64,000 bases of DNA, taken from assembly GCA_024405215.1 (NCBI GenBank), contig JAKSPB010000004.1, positions 1 to 64,000 on the forward strand, written 5' to 3'. The notes beneath the pieces were generated by a model. It searched no databases, had not been told where the DNA came from, and saw only the letters and a program-made list of their open reading frames with translations. This stretch comes from Lentisphaeria bacterium. GTDB taxonomy: Bacteria; Verrucomicrobiota; Lentisphaeria; Oligosphaerales; Oligosphaeraceae. Every line of letters begins with the position of its first letter. Position 1 is the first letter of the stretch. This document shows, one piece after another, positions 51,679-60,675 of this stretch. Both the position numbers and the translations under genes were made by a program.

Positions 51679-54399
51679 TTAGTCGGCGATTTCAAAGCTG
51701 GCGTTGGCGGAGACATCCGCATTCTCGACGGCGTAGTCGCCACGATGGCGGTTGACCAGTTCGCCGTAGCGCTTGGACTTGTTCCAGTTCTGGATCTTGC
51801 TGAAGTAACCAACCACGCGGGTGAGGCCGAAGACATCGGAGGAACCGCACTGCACGCAGGTCTCCTGGAGACCGCGGGACTGGTGTCCGCAATGCTGGCA
51901 GTAGGTGAACTCGGGGGAGATGGTGATCTGGGCGGCCTGGGTGCGCAGGAAGCTCTGGTGGATGAGCTCGCCAATGGCTTCTGCGGAGGGCTTCTCCTCG
52001 CCGACGAAGGCGTGGATCATGGCGCCGGACTCGATGATGGAGTGGAAGATGCCCTGCTTGCGGATGCGCTCCACCAGGGAGACGGGGGCCTCGGCGGCCA
52101 GATGGATGGAGTTGGTGTAGTAGGCGACGTCTTCGCTGTCGCCTTTGTAGCAGGTCAGGGCTTCGGGACGGAAGTAGAGCAGGTCGGCCTTGGCCAGACG
52201 GCGGGCGGCGGATTCGGCGGGGGATTCCTCCAGGGTGAACTTCAGACCGTATTCCTCGGTGTAGTGCTTGGTGCGCAGATACATGTGGGTGGTCAGCTTC
52301 AGGGCCATGTCGTAGGCCTCGTCGCTTTCATGCATTTCCTTGCCCAGCATGAACTTGATCATGTCGTTCATGCCCAGCATGCCGATGATGTACGTGCACT
52401 TGTCCAGCTCGATGTAAGGACGGCCGTCACAGGCCTTCTTGCCCACCTGCCACAACGGGCGCCCAGGCTCGGACATCATCAGGGCGATCATCTTCTTCTT
52501 TTGCAAATGCGCCTGGACCACCAAGTCCATCATCTTGTCGATTTCGGCGCAGACGCCCTCGTAGGTCTTGTTGCCGGCGCGGGCGGCGCGGAAGGCGCAC
52601 TGGGGCAGGTTGATGGTGACATTCTGGAAGCCGCAGAAGCGCAGGCATTCGGGATGGCGGAGCATCCGGTTGTCGGTGATGGTGGTGCGGAGACGGCAGC
52701 AGGCGGAGAGGGTGACTTCGTCGCGGTCGAAGATGAAGTAGGTGGAGCCGTTATGGCTGGCCAGGTCGCATGCTTCCTGGAAGATCTTGTATTGCTCGGG
52801 ATCCTCGAAGGTCTCGGCGGAGACATGGAAGTCGCACTTGGGGAATTCGAAGATGCGGCCGTTGCGGTCGCCTTCGCCCCAGACTTTCAGCAGTGCGCTG
52901 GTGAAACGGCGGGCCTCTGTTTCGTATTCGCCGTAGCAGACGATGTGCTCGCCGCGTTTCTCCAGTTCGGCGGTCACGGCAGGATCAATGGCAAGACCGG
53001 TCTTCTCGCTGTAGGTCTCGCGCAGGACCAGGCGCTCTTCCCCGTTGGCTTCCTTGATGTAGAGGTTCATCAGGCGGTTGCCGTTGGCATCGGTGGTTTC
53101 CTGAAGATGCTCCACCAGTTGGTGGATGGCACCCTGCGCATCCTTCAGCTGATAGAAGCCGCCGGGGCCGATGGCGGGGACGGTCTTCATATACTTCGGC
53201 ACGCCGGTGTGGATGTTGAAGTCCAGGAAGAGGGTCTGCCCGCCGCGGGAGAAGGCATTCTGGGAACCATTGAAGATGAGTTCCTGGGCGACCTGCTTCA
53301 TCTGCTTGTCGGAGAGGCCGACCAGATAGGGCGCATAGAAGATGTTGATGTAGGCGATGCCGAGGGCGCCGGCATAGTTGGCCTGCATGGAGGCCAGATA
53401 GGTGTTCAGATGGCCCGTCAGGACGCTGGCGCTGCGGGCGGGGTCGGACTCGGTGTTCAGGTTGGTCAAGCCGGCCAGACCGTATTTCTTGATGTATTCA
53501 ATGGAGTGGCTGGAGCAGTACACGCGATGGGGATAGCCCAGGTCATGCAGATGGATGGCGCCGGTGTCGTGGGCTGCCTTGACTTCCTTGGAGAAGATGG
53601 CGTCCAAACCCCACTGCTTCAGGACCAGCTCCGCGATGGAGAGGTTCACCGCTTCGGGGTTGTTGTTGACGATGTTGCTGTTCTCGTTGGACTTGGAGTA
53701 CATCAGGTTCTCGACGAACTCCCGGGGGACGGCGTATATGGAAAGGTCCTGCAGACGGCCGGTGTAGCCGTGGGACTCCAGGACGTTGTTGACCATCTCG
53801 CGGATCAGAAGCGTGTTCACGCGCTTCATGTTGCTGGCGATGATTTCGTTCTCCACTTCCTTCGCAATCGCGATGGCCTGCTCGATGTCCATGTCCAGCT
53901 TGTCAACCAGCTTGCGGACAATCTTGGTGCGGTCCCAGGTGCCCAAGGAGGCGTCGCCCATGGACTGAACCAGCAGGAGGCTCTGGTCCGTCAGGTCGCC
54001 GCGGTTGCCCTTGGCGTTCCGGTCGCTCACGCGAATCGCCAGACGGGCGCGTTCGCGGCTCTTGCGGTAACGCTTGTAGGCCGCGACGGTGGCTGGCAGA
54101 CGATGCTCGGAGAGCGTGATCTCCACCACGTCCTGGACATCTTCAATGGCGGGAATGCGCTTGCCGTTCGCATCTTCGTGGACGTAGTATTCGCACAGCG
54201 GGTTGTTCAGCTGCGCAATGACGTCGTTGGCGATTTCCGTGGCTTCTTCTTCCGTGAAAGTGCGACCTTCCTGAGTGGATGCCGCCTGGCCGGCCTTGAA
54301 AATGGCGGTGGCAATCTTTTTCGCGTTGAAGGGGACGATCATGCCGTCACGCTTGCGAAAACTCTGGAACGGTGACTCTGGAACGGAAAGGGAGGCCAT
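51679..54399 (-). CDS. nrdD: Anaerobic ribonucleoside-triphosphate reductase
   Basis: A 906-aa glycyl-radical enzyme that reduces NTPs to dNTPs without oxygen. The N-terminal ATP-cone (about residues 14-110, KRDGMIVPFNAKKIATAI) gives allosteric control. The barrel includes IHLHDLGYPHRVYCSSHS and FIFDRDEVTLSACCRLRTTI. A C-terminal zinc site is CQHC...CVQC (C834, C837, C848, C851), and the glycyl radical residue is Gly864 in LTRVVGYFSK. AGGAGAT precedes the ATG by eight bases. It is longer than E. coli NrdD (712 aa). Two NrdR-like box pairs lie upstream. The operon continues with the thioredoxin-like gene and nrdG. Confidence 0.93.
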   Translation of the reverse strand: MASLSVPESPFQSFRKRDGMIVPFNAKKIATAIFKAGQAASTQEGRTFTEEEATEIANDVIAQLNNPLCEYYVHEDANGKRIPAIEDVQDVVEITLSEHRLPATVAAYKRYRKSRERARLAIRVSDRNAKGNRGDLTDQSLLLVQSMGDASLGTWDRTKIVRKLVDKLDMDIEQAIAIAKEVENEIIASNMKRVNTLLIREMVNNVLESHGYTGRLQDLSIYAVPREFVENLMYSKSNENSNIVNNNPEAVNLSIAELVLKQWGLDAIFSKEVKAAHDTGAIHLHDLGYPHRVYCSSHSIEYIKKYGLAGLTNLNTESDPARSASVLTGHLNTYLASMQANYAGALGIAYINIFYAPYLVGLSDKQMKQVAQELIFNGSQNAFSRGGQTLFLDFNIHTGVPKYMKTVPAIGPGGFYQLKDAQGAIHQLVEHLQETTDANGNRLMNLYIKEANGEERLVLRETYSEKTGLAIDPAVTAELEKRGEHIVCYGEYETEARRFTSALLKVWGEGDRNGRIFEFPKCDFHVSAETFEDPEQYKIFQEACDLASHNGSTYFIFDRDEVTLSACCRLRTTITDNRMLRHPECLRFCGFQNVTINLPQCAFRAARAGNKTYEGVCAEIDKMMDLVVQAHLQKKKMIALMMSEPGRPLWQVGKKACDGRPYIELDKCTYIIGMLGMNDMIKFMLGKEMHESDEAYDMALKLTTHMYLRTKHYTEEYGLKFTLEESPAESAARRLAKADLLYFRPEALTCYKGDSEDVAYYTNSIHLAAEAPVSLVERIRKQGIFHSIIESGAMIHAFVGEEKPSAEAIGELIHQSFLRTQAAQITISPEFTYCQHCGHQSRGLQETCVQCGSSDVFGLTRVVGYFSKIQNWNKSKRYGELVNRHRGDYAVENADVSANASFEIAD

Positions 54400-54521
54400 G
54401 GCGTAAATCTCCTGAATGGGCAGTGTTTTTTACAGACAAGATTCCCCATGGGCGCCAGCGGTGAAGAAAGAAGAAATGGCACTCTGGGAACAAGATTGAC
54501 GGGGGGATTCAGTAATTTTCC

Positions 54522-54568
54522 ATACTATATATGCCGTTTTGTGGATGTGTATCCACAATATCTTGTGG
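54522..54568. promoter_or_regulatory. NrdR box pair 1 upstream of nrdD
   Basis: CCACAATATCTTGTGG (54553-54568) fits the NrdR-box pattern (nCACwATATmTwGTGn) at all core positions. ATACTATATATGCCGT (54522-54537) is a weaker partner 31 bp away, the usual three-turn spacing of paired NrdR boxes. It lies about 120-170 bp upstream of the nrdD start (minus strand). Confidence 0.75.
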
Positions 54569-54847
54569 TTTTTGAAAAATCTTTATAACTATGTTGGAGA
54601 AAAATCTGTATCTTGTTGATAAATAGTAAAATATGCTGTAGAAAAAAAACTCTAAAAAAGTTATAACGGCCTGAGGGAAACCACTAAATCTAGGCGTCTA
54701 TCCGGCAAAAGACCACTATATCTTGGGTGGATGGGCTGGCGTCGGCGGGGTTCTCCCTTTGTGAAAGATGGGTTGGAGGGGGGCTTGGGGGCGGGATTTC
54801 CGCGTTCCGCATGGATTCAACGGAGATCCCCCCATCCAGGACCATTC
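54569..54847. other. Remaining rsmG-nrdD gap
   Basis: AT-rich on the nrdD side (54570-54670, suited to promoters) and G-rich toward rsmG. GGAGGGGGG (54775-54783) and CCCCCCATCC (54828-54837) can pair and may form the rsmG terminator; GCGGGATTTCCGC (54791-54803) is a small hairpin. No gene seen. Confidence 0.4.
54681..54728. promoter_or_regulatory. NrdR box pair 2 upstream of nrdD
   Basis: CCACTAAATCTAGGCG (54681-54696) and CCACTATATCTTGGGT (54713-54728) keep the CCACTAnATCT core of NrdR boxes, 32 bp apart. They are about 290-330 bp upstream of nrdD, so they may mark a second promoter. The right half-sites are weaker than in pair 1. Confidence 0.6.
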
Positions 54848-55636
54848 CTATTTGCAATACCGTCTCATTTTCCTGAGGTCCTGTCTGCCTTTTTTGACGG
54901 CCAGGATGATATGCCGGATGGGATCGCCCGGCACCAGGGAGAGTTCGGTGTCTTCCACCACGTCGAATCCGAATGCGGGGCAGGCCTCGGCGAAAAGCGG
55001 TCCTTCTTCCTGAGGCCAGCTTTGTCCCTTCATCAGGACGAATACTCCGCCTTGATCAAGCAGTTCGTATGCGTCCGGCAACAACTCGACACCTTTTCCA
55101 ACGGCGCGAGCGGTGACGATTTCCGCGTGATGCTGGAGATCCGGGCGTGCGCGTCCCACATCTCTTCCGCGGAAGGAGGCCGCTGCCCCTTTTCCCGTGC
55201 GCGGGATGATCGGGATGGAGGCATTGAGGAAATCCACCTTCTTCTGACGCGCGTCAATCAAGGTGAAATCCTGTGTGGTCATGCAGGTCATGAGGGGGAG
55301 TCCCGGATATCCGCCGCCGCTTCCCAGATCTACGATGGCGCTATGTTCCTCGCAAAGGGATTCGAGGACGGGCAGCAGGGTCAGGGAGTCCAGCAGGGAG
55401 AACTTCAGATAGTCCGCCGGCGTGGTGAGACGGGTGAGGTTCAGCCATTCGTTGACGCCGACCAGGTGGCTGTAGAGCGCCTCGAAGGTCTTTCGGAAGG
55501 GATTGGGATCCGGCAGTTCCAGATTCTGGCAGTTTTGGCGGAAAGTCTGCCAGTCTTCTTCGGGGAAGGTCAGAATCGGATACTTTTCCGGGAGGAAATC
55601 CTGCGGGGAGCGTTGTTCGGGAGGGAGGGAGGGCAT
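54848..55636 (-). CDS. rsmG: 16S rRNA (guanine527-N7)-methyltransferase
   Basis: A 262-aa SAM-dependent methyltransferase modifying G527 of 16S rRNA. Motif I reads IVDLGSGGGYPGLPL near residue 105. NEWLNLTRLTTPADYLKFSLLDSL is the family substrate region, and TLIDARQKKVDFL binds SAM. ARAVGKGVELL followed by FVLMKGQSWPQE completes the core. It is slightly longer than E. coli RsmG (207 aa) because of an N-terminal extension. The flavin reductase gene ends 2 bp before it on the same strand. Confidence 0.93.
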   Translation of the reverse strand: MPSLPPEQRSPQDFLPEKYPILTFPEEDWQTFRQNCQNLELPDPNPFRKTFEALYSHLVGVNEWLNLTRLTTPADYLKFSLLDSLTLLPVLESLCEEHSAIVDLGSGGGYPGLPLMTCMTTQDFTLIDARQKKVDFLNASIPIIPRTGKGAAASFRGRDVGRARPDLQHHAEIVTARAVGKGVELLPDAYELLDQGGVFVLMKGQSWPQEEGPLFAEACPAFGFDVVEDTELSLVPGDPIRHIILAVKKGRQDLRKMRRYCK

Positions 55637-55638
55637 GT

Positions 55639-56211
55639 TTACTTCTTGCGTACGGAATAGCCGTAGTATCCCAGTTCTTCACCCAAGGAGTAGTAATGTC
55701 CATGGGCATAGGCCAGGAGATTTGCTTTCTTCAGGTCCAGTTTGCCTTTTTCGTCGATTAGCGTGGAAGTGACCTGGACCGCCACCACCTGGCCGATGTA
55801 GACCACATGGGTGCCCAGCTCAAGGCGATGTTTGACTTCGCACTCCAGTGCCAGCGGGCATTCCTCCACGATGGGAGCCGTGATTTTCGAGGCCGCAATG
55901 GGAGTGAGATGGCGGGTGGAGAACTTGTCGGTGTCCTTGCCGCTGATGACGCCGCAGTAGTCCACGGTTTCCACTTGGTCGACCGTGGGCATATTGACGG
56001 TGAAGCACTTCAGGGTCTCAATCTGGTGGTACGTGAAGCGGCTGGGGCGGACGCCGATGGAGATCATGGGCGGGTCGCTGCAGAGCGTGCCCGCCCAGGC
56101 TGCGGTCATGATGTCCCAGGGATGGCGTTTGCCATCGCCGGTGCCGACAAGCACCACGGGGCTGGGGCCAAGCTGTGTGCTGCCGGGCCAGATGGTTTTT
56201 TCAATGGCCAT
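55639..56211 (-). CDS. Flavin reductase family protein
   Basis: A 190-aa split-barrel FMN-binding protein of the flavin reductase (NADPH-FMN, DIM6/NTAB) family. Typical segments are PSPVVLVGTGDG, NIMTAAWAGTL-like (DIMTAAWAGTLCSDPP), ISIGVRPSRFTYHQI and the conserved FTVNMP. It would reduce flavin or bind FMN in an electron-transfer role. It lies between the TIM-barrel isomerase and rsmG, with a 9-bp gap upstream and 2-bp gap downstream, so it is in a polycistronic run. Partner enzyme unknown. Confidence 0.85.
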   Translation of the reverse strand: MAIEKTIWPGSTQLGPSPVVLVGTGDGKRHPWDIMTAAWAGTLCSDPPMISIGVRPSRFTYHQIETLKCFTVNMPTVDQVETVDYCGVISGKDTDKFSTRHLTPIAASKITAPIVEECPLALECEVKHRLELGTHVVYIGQVVAVQVTSTLIDEKGKLDLKKANLLAYAHGHYYSLGEELGYYGYSVRKK

Positions 56212-56220
56212 GGGGGCGAA

Positions 56221-57138
56221 TTAGAGCGTCCAGCCACAGTCGCGCAGCAGCTGCTCGAAATGATGGCAGTACTTGATGTAAATGTCGTGGCGGAATTTCT
56301 TGGCCTCCGGGCTGTTGGGGTTGCCGTTGGGGTCGTGGAAGACGGAGCCCACGTGGGGTTCCATGGAGATGCCGCCGTCATAGCCGGATTCCTTCAGGTC
56401 CTTGAGGATGGCGCGGATGTCGCCGCAGCCTTCGCCGGCGAAGGTGAAGCGGGCCTGGGGGCGTGAGCCGTCTGCGGGGGGAAGGGCCGTGGCGTCCTTG
56501 ATGTGGACGTAGCTGATGAACTGTTTGACGTTGGAGTAGAACTCCCAGGATGACTGGAGAGGATAGGGCTTGAGGCCCAGCTGGCGGTAGTTGAAGGTGG
56601 GGTTGCCGGTGTCGAAGATCAGCGTGAAGGCCGGGCTCTTGACGGCGTCCAGCAGGCGCAGGGTGTGGACATGGCTCATGCCGCCGTAGTTCATGCAGTT
56701 CTCATGGCCGTAGATGATGCCGTTGTCCTCGCAGATCTTCACCAGTTCGTTTACCTTGGCGAAGATGATCTTTTCCAGGGCGGGGGAGTCGCCTGGCTCG
56801 TCAGTGGGAACCAGGAAGGACATGCCGCGGACCATCTTGCAGCCCAGCTTGTGCATGCGGGGGATGGCGGTCAGCAGCTCCTTCTTGCTGGCCTCGAAGT
56901 CCTCGTCGCTACGGGGATGGCGTGACCAGTTGGCCACGGCGCTGCCGTAGCAGTTGATGTGGACGCCTGCTTCGGAGAGTGCCTCGTAGGCCTTGTCGAA
57001 CTCTTCGTCGGTCATGGTGCCCAGCATCTTTCCGTCTGCGTTGCGCAGTTCGATGTTGGACCAACCCAGCTCTTTGGTGACGGCAATCTGGCCGGCGATG
57101 TCTTCGCAGGCTTCATCGGTGAATCCAGTAAGGAACAT
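56221..57138 (-). CDS. Sugar phosphate isomerase/epimerase (TIM barrel)
   Basis: A 305-aa xylose-isomerase-like TIM barrel. Putative metal ligands are Glu in YGHENCMNYGG, Asp in LIFDTGNPTFN, His in YVHIKDA and Glu in GISMEPHVG. It is distinct in sequence from the one at 14121-14972. The substrate is unknown; the family includes 3-keto sugar epimerases and isomerases common in Planctomycetes and Lentisphaerae. The gene starts 5 bp after the rnhC stop. Confidence 0.8.
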   Translation of the reverse strand: MFLTGFTDEACEDIAGQIAVTKELGWSNIELRNADGKMLGTMTDEEFDKAYEALSEAGVHINCYGSAVANWSRHPRSDEDFEASKKELLTAIPRMHKLGCKMVRGMSFLVPTDEPGDSPALEKIIFAKVNELVKICEDNGIIYGHENCMNYGGMSHVHTLRLLDAVKSPAFTLIFDTGNPTFNYRQLGLKPYPLQSSWEFYSNVKQFISYVHIKDATALPPADGSRPQARFTFAGEGCGDIRAILKDLKESGYDGGISMEPHVGSVFHDPNGNPNSPEAKKFRHDIYIKYCHHFEQLLRDCGWTL

Positions 57139-57143
57139 GGTGA

Positions 57144-58106
57144 TTACTCCAATTTGTCAGTGGTCTTGAAAAAAACTTTCGCAAATTTCCGCAACTCGGT
57201 TTTGGTGTGGAGCTTCAGAAACTCCTTTGCGCAGGAAAGGACTTTGTCGCTGCAGCCCTTGGGAAGGAGCAGCCCCGCTTGCGCGCTTAATCGGGAAATC
57301 TCCTTAACATAAACTGCCCTGGCTAGAATGGACGCCGCTGCGACGGCAATATCGGCTTCCGCCTTGGGATGTTCGTCCAGAATGATGCGGCGTCCCCGGT
57401 CCTGTAGTTTCCGATGGACAAGATTTCCCTGGCCGAACTGGTCGGAGATGGCGCGGGGGCAATCCGGGACTTTGGCCAGGAGTTCCTCCAGCGCCTTCGC
57501 GTGGCCCCAGGCCAGCAGCTCATTCAGGTTGCCGACCTTGTCATAGAGGTCGTTCAACTTCTCCACGCCGACGCAAATGACCGCGTAGCGCCCCTGGAGC
57601 GCGGCCTGGATGGTGGCCTCCAGCTTCAGGGCCTCCTTGTCGCTGGAGAGGAGCTTGGAGTCCCGGACTCCGGCGTCCAGGAGTTTTGCGGTGGATTCGG
57701 CGTCCGTATAGGCGCAGGCGACGACCAGCGGGCCGAAGTAGTCGCCTTTCCCCGATTCGTCGATTCCTGCATGGGGTTCGAACATTTGCGGAGTGGTGCG
57801 TAGCGCAGTCTCCAGGGCCGTTTCCGGGCGTCCCTGGATGACGGCGGGGGTGGCTGCGCCTGCGGATTTCTTGGGCGGCGCGGGGCTCTTGCCAGGCAGG
57901 AGAATCGATGCGACGGCATCGCATCCGGCGCCTTGGAAGGTGGTCTTGCCGGATTGATAGGCGGTGATGTTGACTTTGTCCTGCGTGGCTCGCCAATGGG
58001 CGTAGGGGACGGCGGAGAATTGCCAGCCGGCCGCTGTCAACTGCTCTTGCAACGCGGTGATTTCCGCTAGAGTGAGCTCAAAGCCCTGGAAAGAGACGGG
58101 AGGCAT
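57144..58106 (-). CDS. rnhC: Ribonuclease HIII
   Basis: A 320-aa RNase H that cuts RNA in RNA-DNA hybrids. The N-terminal TBP-like domain (residues 1-75) is typical of HIII. The catalytic domain starts GIDESGKGDYFGPL (D116, E117), with further acids in GVRDSKLL (about D149) and ILDEHPKAEADIAVAAASI. Gly-Lys-Gly after DES is the HIII hallmark. RNase HIII is best known from Firmicutes and some other phyla; here it may be the main HII-type enzyme. It follows the 81-aa gene with no gap. Confidence 0.93.
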   Translation of the reverse strand: MPPVSFQGFELTLAEITALQEQLTAAGWQFSAVPYAHWRATQDKVNITAYQSGKTTFQGAGCDAVASILLPGKSPAPPKKSAGAATPAVIQGRPETALETALRTTPQMFEPHAGIDESGKGDYFGPLVVACAYTDAESTAKLLDAGVRDSKLLSSDKEALKLEATIQAALQGRYAVICVGVEKLNDLYDKVGNLNELLAWGHAKALEELLAKVPDCPRAISDQFGQGNLVHRKLQDRGRRIILDEHPKAEADIAVAAASILARAVYVKEISRLSAQAGLLLPKGCSDKVLSCAKEFLKLHTKTELRKFAKVFFKTTDKLE

Positions 58107-58352
58107 CTACTTCTCCTCCGGGGATGAAGGCGGCGTTTCTTTCTCTACGACGGTTTCGCCCAGGCTGGTGCGGATTCTTGCCGCATGGCGCCGGAGGTAT
58201 CCGGCCACGAAAATCACGAGCCAGATGAGAAAGAGGAGAACCAGGAAGGTCAGCGGCAAGGCGATGAGGAGTTGTCCTGCGCCGCCGAAGGAGGCTTCGG
58301 GCTCTGCCTGGGGAAGTTCGGATACGATGATATCAAACATGGGAAAAATCAT
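58107..58352 (-). CDS. 81-aa single-span membrane protein
   Basis: A short gene overlapping the previous one by ATGA (start 58352, stop of the GT-C gene at 58349). The product has a short acidic N-terminus, one membrane segment (about residues 27-52, LLIALPLTFLVLLFLIWLVIFVAGY) and a basic then acidic C-terminal tail. Its stop touches the rnhC start. Size and shape recall small OadG-like or accessory subunits, but no motif supports a function. Coupled translation argues that it is real. Confidence 0.65.
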   Translation of the reverse strand: MIFPMFDIIVSELPQAEPEASFGGAGQLLIALPLTFLVLLFLIWLVIFVAGYLRRHAARIRTSLGETVVEKETPPSSPEEK

Positions 58353-59890
58353 GGTCTGACGGGGTCGATGGGAGGGGCTTGCCAGAGCGGGAAGGAAAAG
58401 AGGGTCCGGTGGGAGGTTGCAGGCAGGCCGGATAGCGGCGCGTCGGGCAATTTCATGGAGTGGCAGAGTTCTTTGGCACAGGCTTCGTTGCGGGCGAAGA
58501 GTTTCAGGGATGCGCTCCGGGCTTGCGATGGCAGCGGCTGGTTTCCCGGCAGGAACGCCGGAAGATTGCCGGGAAGCGTGGGAGGGAGTCCTGCCAGCTG
58601 CCAGTAGAGGGAGAAAGTCGGCAGGTCCAGCGGTTCGACGGCGATGATTTGCAACGGCCGCTGCTCTTGGGTGGCCAGGGAGAGGCAGAATTCCCGGTTG
58701 GGGCTGTTTCCGCGGTAGTACTGCATCAGGAGATTCTGGGGAATGCGCGTGCTGTGTTCCAGCTGGTAGCCAGTCAATTTTTCGCACAATATGCCGACTA
58801 GAAGGCCGGGCAGGATGGCGGCGAAGGCAAGTTTCTTGAACGGAAGATGGTCCGGGCCTTTTGCAAAAGGCTCTTCCGTGAAATGCCAGCTCTTTGCGGC
58901 CAGCGCGGCGGCGAAGGTGACAAGTGGCAGAAGCACCAGAAAGACGCGCGGGAATGGCGCACGGTGGACGGGCGAGGGCACCAGCAATACCGCCAGCGCG
59001 GCGAGGACCGCGCCGCAGAAGAATGCACGCGGCAGGTTGCTTTCCTGTTTGCGCGAGAATACCGACCTAGCCAGCGGGATGGCGAACACGGCGAGGTGCA
59101 ATCCGAAGGCCAGCAGGAGGTGTACGCCCGTCAGCCAGGTGCTTTCCCAGCCGCCGGATTCCGCGCGGGCCTTCTGGAAATCCGCCCATAGCGTCAGATA
59201 ATAGGCGGTCCCCAGAAGTGCGCCGCAAAAGGCGGGCGCCAACTGTCGCAAGGGGACGATGATGGAATTTTTACGGTCGGAGAGCCAGTGGAGGCCGATG
59301 GCGGCCATGAGGGCGGCGGGAAGCATTGCCGCCGACGGCATCACGAAGGAAAGCCCCAGAGAGCAGGCGAAGAGCGCGAGGCCGTTGCGAGGTGTGCATT
59401 TCTCCAAACGGTACATTGCCGCCGTCACCGCCAGGGTGGCGAGGAGCATCGCCAATGAGTAGCCGCGCATCTGGAAGGCGAAGGCGGGAAAGACGGGGCT
59501 GGCCGCCAGAAGGAAGCCTGTGGCGAGGGCGAATTTCTCGCCTAGCCATTTTCTCCAGCCGAGGGTGGCGGTCAGCAGTGTTCCGATGCCGCAGAGGATG
59601 GCGGGAATGCGCAAGAGGAACTCGTTGCCTGTCGCATAGGGGAGGAACTTGATCCATAGCCATTCCAAGGCGTTGGCCAGGAAGTGGTTGTTGGCGATGC
59701 GGTAGTCGCGGAAAATCGCCAGCGGCGAGTCGTGCCCGAGGACGAACATCTGCAACGACAGCACTTCGTCATACCACAATTCCGCCAGTGCCCAGGGGAG
59801 GATCCGGGCCAGGAAGAACGCCGCGACGGCGAGAAGCCAGAGACGGAAGCCATTCTTGGTTTGCGGGGGAACAGGCGCGGTCTTTTTCAT
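58349..59890 (-). CDS. GT-C fold membrane glycosyltransferase (GT39/ArnT-like)
   Basis: A 513-aa polytopic membrane protein. The first extracytoplasmic loop has the GT-C acidic motif WYDEVLSLQ (about residues 40-47), then a NNHFLANALEWLWIK segment like lipid-linked sugar transferases. About ten membrane spans are visible up to residue 375, followed by a soluble C-terminal domain of about 130 residues. It would move a sugar from a polyprenyl carrier to a lipid, protein or glycan on the periplasmic side. Its start overlaps the stop of the PhnP-like gene by four bases. Confidence 0.75.
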   Translation of the reverse strand: MKKTAPVPPQTKNGFRLWLLAVAAFFLARILPWALAELWYDEVLSLQMFVLGHDSPLAIFRDYRIANNHFLANALEWLWIKFLPYATGNEFLLRIPAILCGIGTLLTATLGWRKWLGEKFALATGFLLAASPVFPAFAFQMRGYSLAMLLATLAVTAAMYRLEKCTPRNGLALFACSLGLSFVMPSAAMLPAALMAAIGLHWLSDRKNSIIVPLRQLAPAFCGALLGTAYYLTLWADFQKARAESGGWESTWLTGVHLLLAFGLHLAVFAIPLARSVFSRKQESNLPRAFFCGAVLAALAVLLVPSPVHRAPFPRVFLVLLPLVTFAAALAAKSWHFTEEPFAKGPDHLPFKKLAFAAILPGLLVGILCEKLTGYQLEHSTRIPQNLLMQYYRGNSPNREFCLSLATQEQRPLQIIAVEPLDLPTFSLYWQLAGLPPTLPGNLPAFLPGNQPLPSQARSASLKLFARNEACAKELCHSMKLPDAPLSGLPATSHRTLFSFPLWQAPPIDPVRP

Positions 59891-60675
59891 ACTTCGAAAT
59901 CAAAGCGAAGGCCGTCGTAGGCGAGGGTGCAGCCTTCGCAGACATTGTGCTGGTCGCGCTCGTAGAGGATGTTGTGGGTCAGATGGGTCAGCCAGCCGCG
60001 CCGGGCGCCGATCTTCCTGAACTCCGCCTCGGCCTGCATGATGTTGAAATGCGTGGGGTGGGCTTTCCAGCGAAGGGCGTCGAGAACCACGTCGGTGACG
60101 CCTTCCAGCAACGGATAGGTCTCTTCGGGAATGCGGCTGCAGTCGCAGACGTATGCCAGCTTGCCGATGCGGTAGCCGTAGGTGGCGGTGCGTCCGTGGA
60201 AGAGGGGCAGCGGCGTGATGGCGATGCCGTTGACCTGGAAGGGTTCGGTGACGGCATGATAGGTCAGCTGCGGAATGCTCCAGCGGAGCGTTCCGTCGGG
60301 CAGGTATTTCAATTGGTCAATATAGCCGAAGCGCTGGCGGACCATCTCCAATACGGAAGGCGAGGCATAGAAGGGAATCTCTTCGTGGTTGTGGACGGTC
60401 AGTCCCTGGATGTCGTCCAGGCCGTCCAGATGGTCGCAGTGGGAATGGGTCAGCAGAATGGCGTCCAGGCGGGTGACGTGCTCCCGCAGAAGTTGTGTTC
60501 GGAGGTCAAAGCCGCAGTCGATGAGAATCTGCGTCTTGCCGATGGTGACGAGTCCCGAAGAACGGGTATGGCGGTCGCGGGGGTCGGTCGAGTTGCAGAC
60601 TTCGCAGTCGCAGCAGAGCATGGGCACGCCGCGGCTGGTGCCGGAGCCCATGAAAGTGAAAGTGGCCTGGGTCAT
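59887..60675 (-). CDS. PhnP-like metallo-beta-lactamase hydrolase
   Basis: A 262-aa MBL-fold phosphodiesterase-like protein. The N-terminal Cys cluster with the Arg-Ser segment (CCDCEVC...RHTRSSGLV) is typical of PhnP. Metal ligands are in LTHSHCDHLDGLDD (HxHxDH), LTHLTHN and the Asp of VCDCS. PhnP acts on cyclic ribose phosphates in phosphonate use, but no phn genes are present, so a general nucleotide phosphodiesterase role is possible. ATG 60675 overlaps the preceding lipoprotein stop (ATGA); an open extension to 60864 is rejected. Confidence 0.85.
   Translation of the reverse strand: MTQATFTFMGSGTSRGVPMLCCDCEVCNSTDPRDRHTRSSGLVTIGKTQILIDCGFDLRTQLLREHVTRLDAILLTHSHCDHLDGLDDIQGLTVHNHEEIPFYASPSVLEMVRQRFGYIDQLKYLPDGTLRWSIPQLTYHAVTEPFQVNGIAITPLPLFHGRTATYGYRIGKLAYVCDCSRIPEETYPLLEGVTDVVLDALRWKAHPTHFNIMQAEAEFRKIGARRGWLTHLTHNILYERDQHNVCEGCTLAYDGLRFDFEV

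Noticed and set aside
51673-54375. 900-aa plus-strand frame
   Set aside because: It is the antisense shadow of nrdD, whose active-site and zinc motifs are clear.
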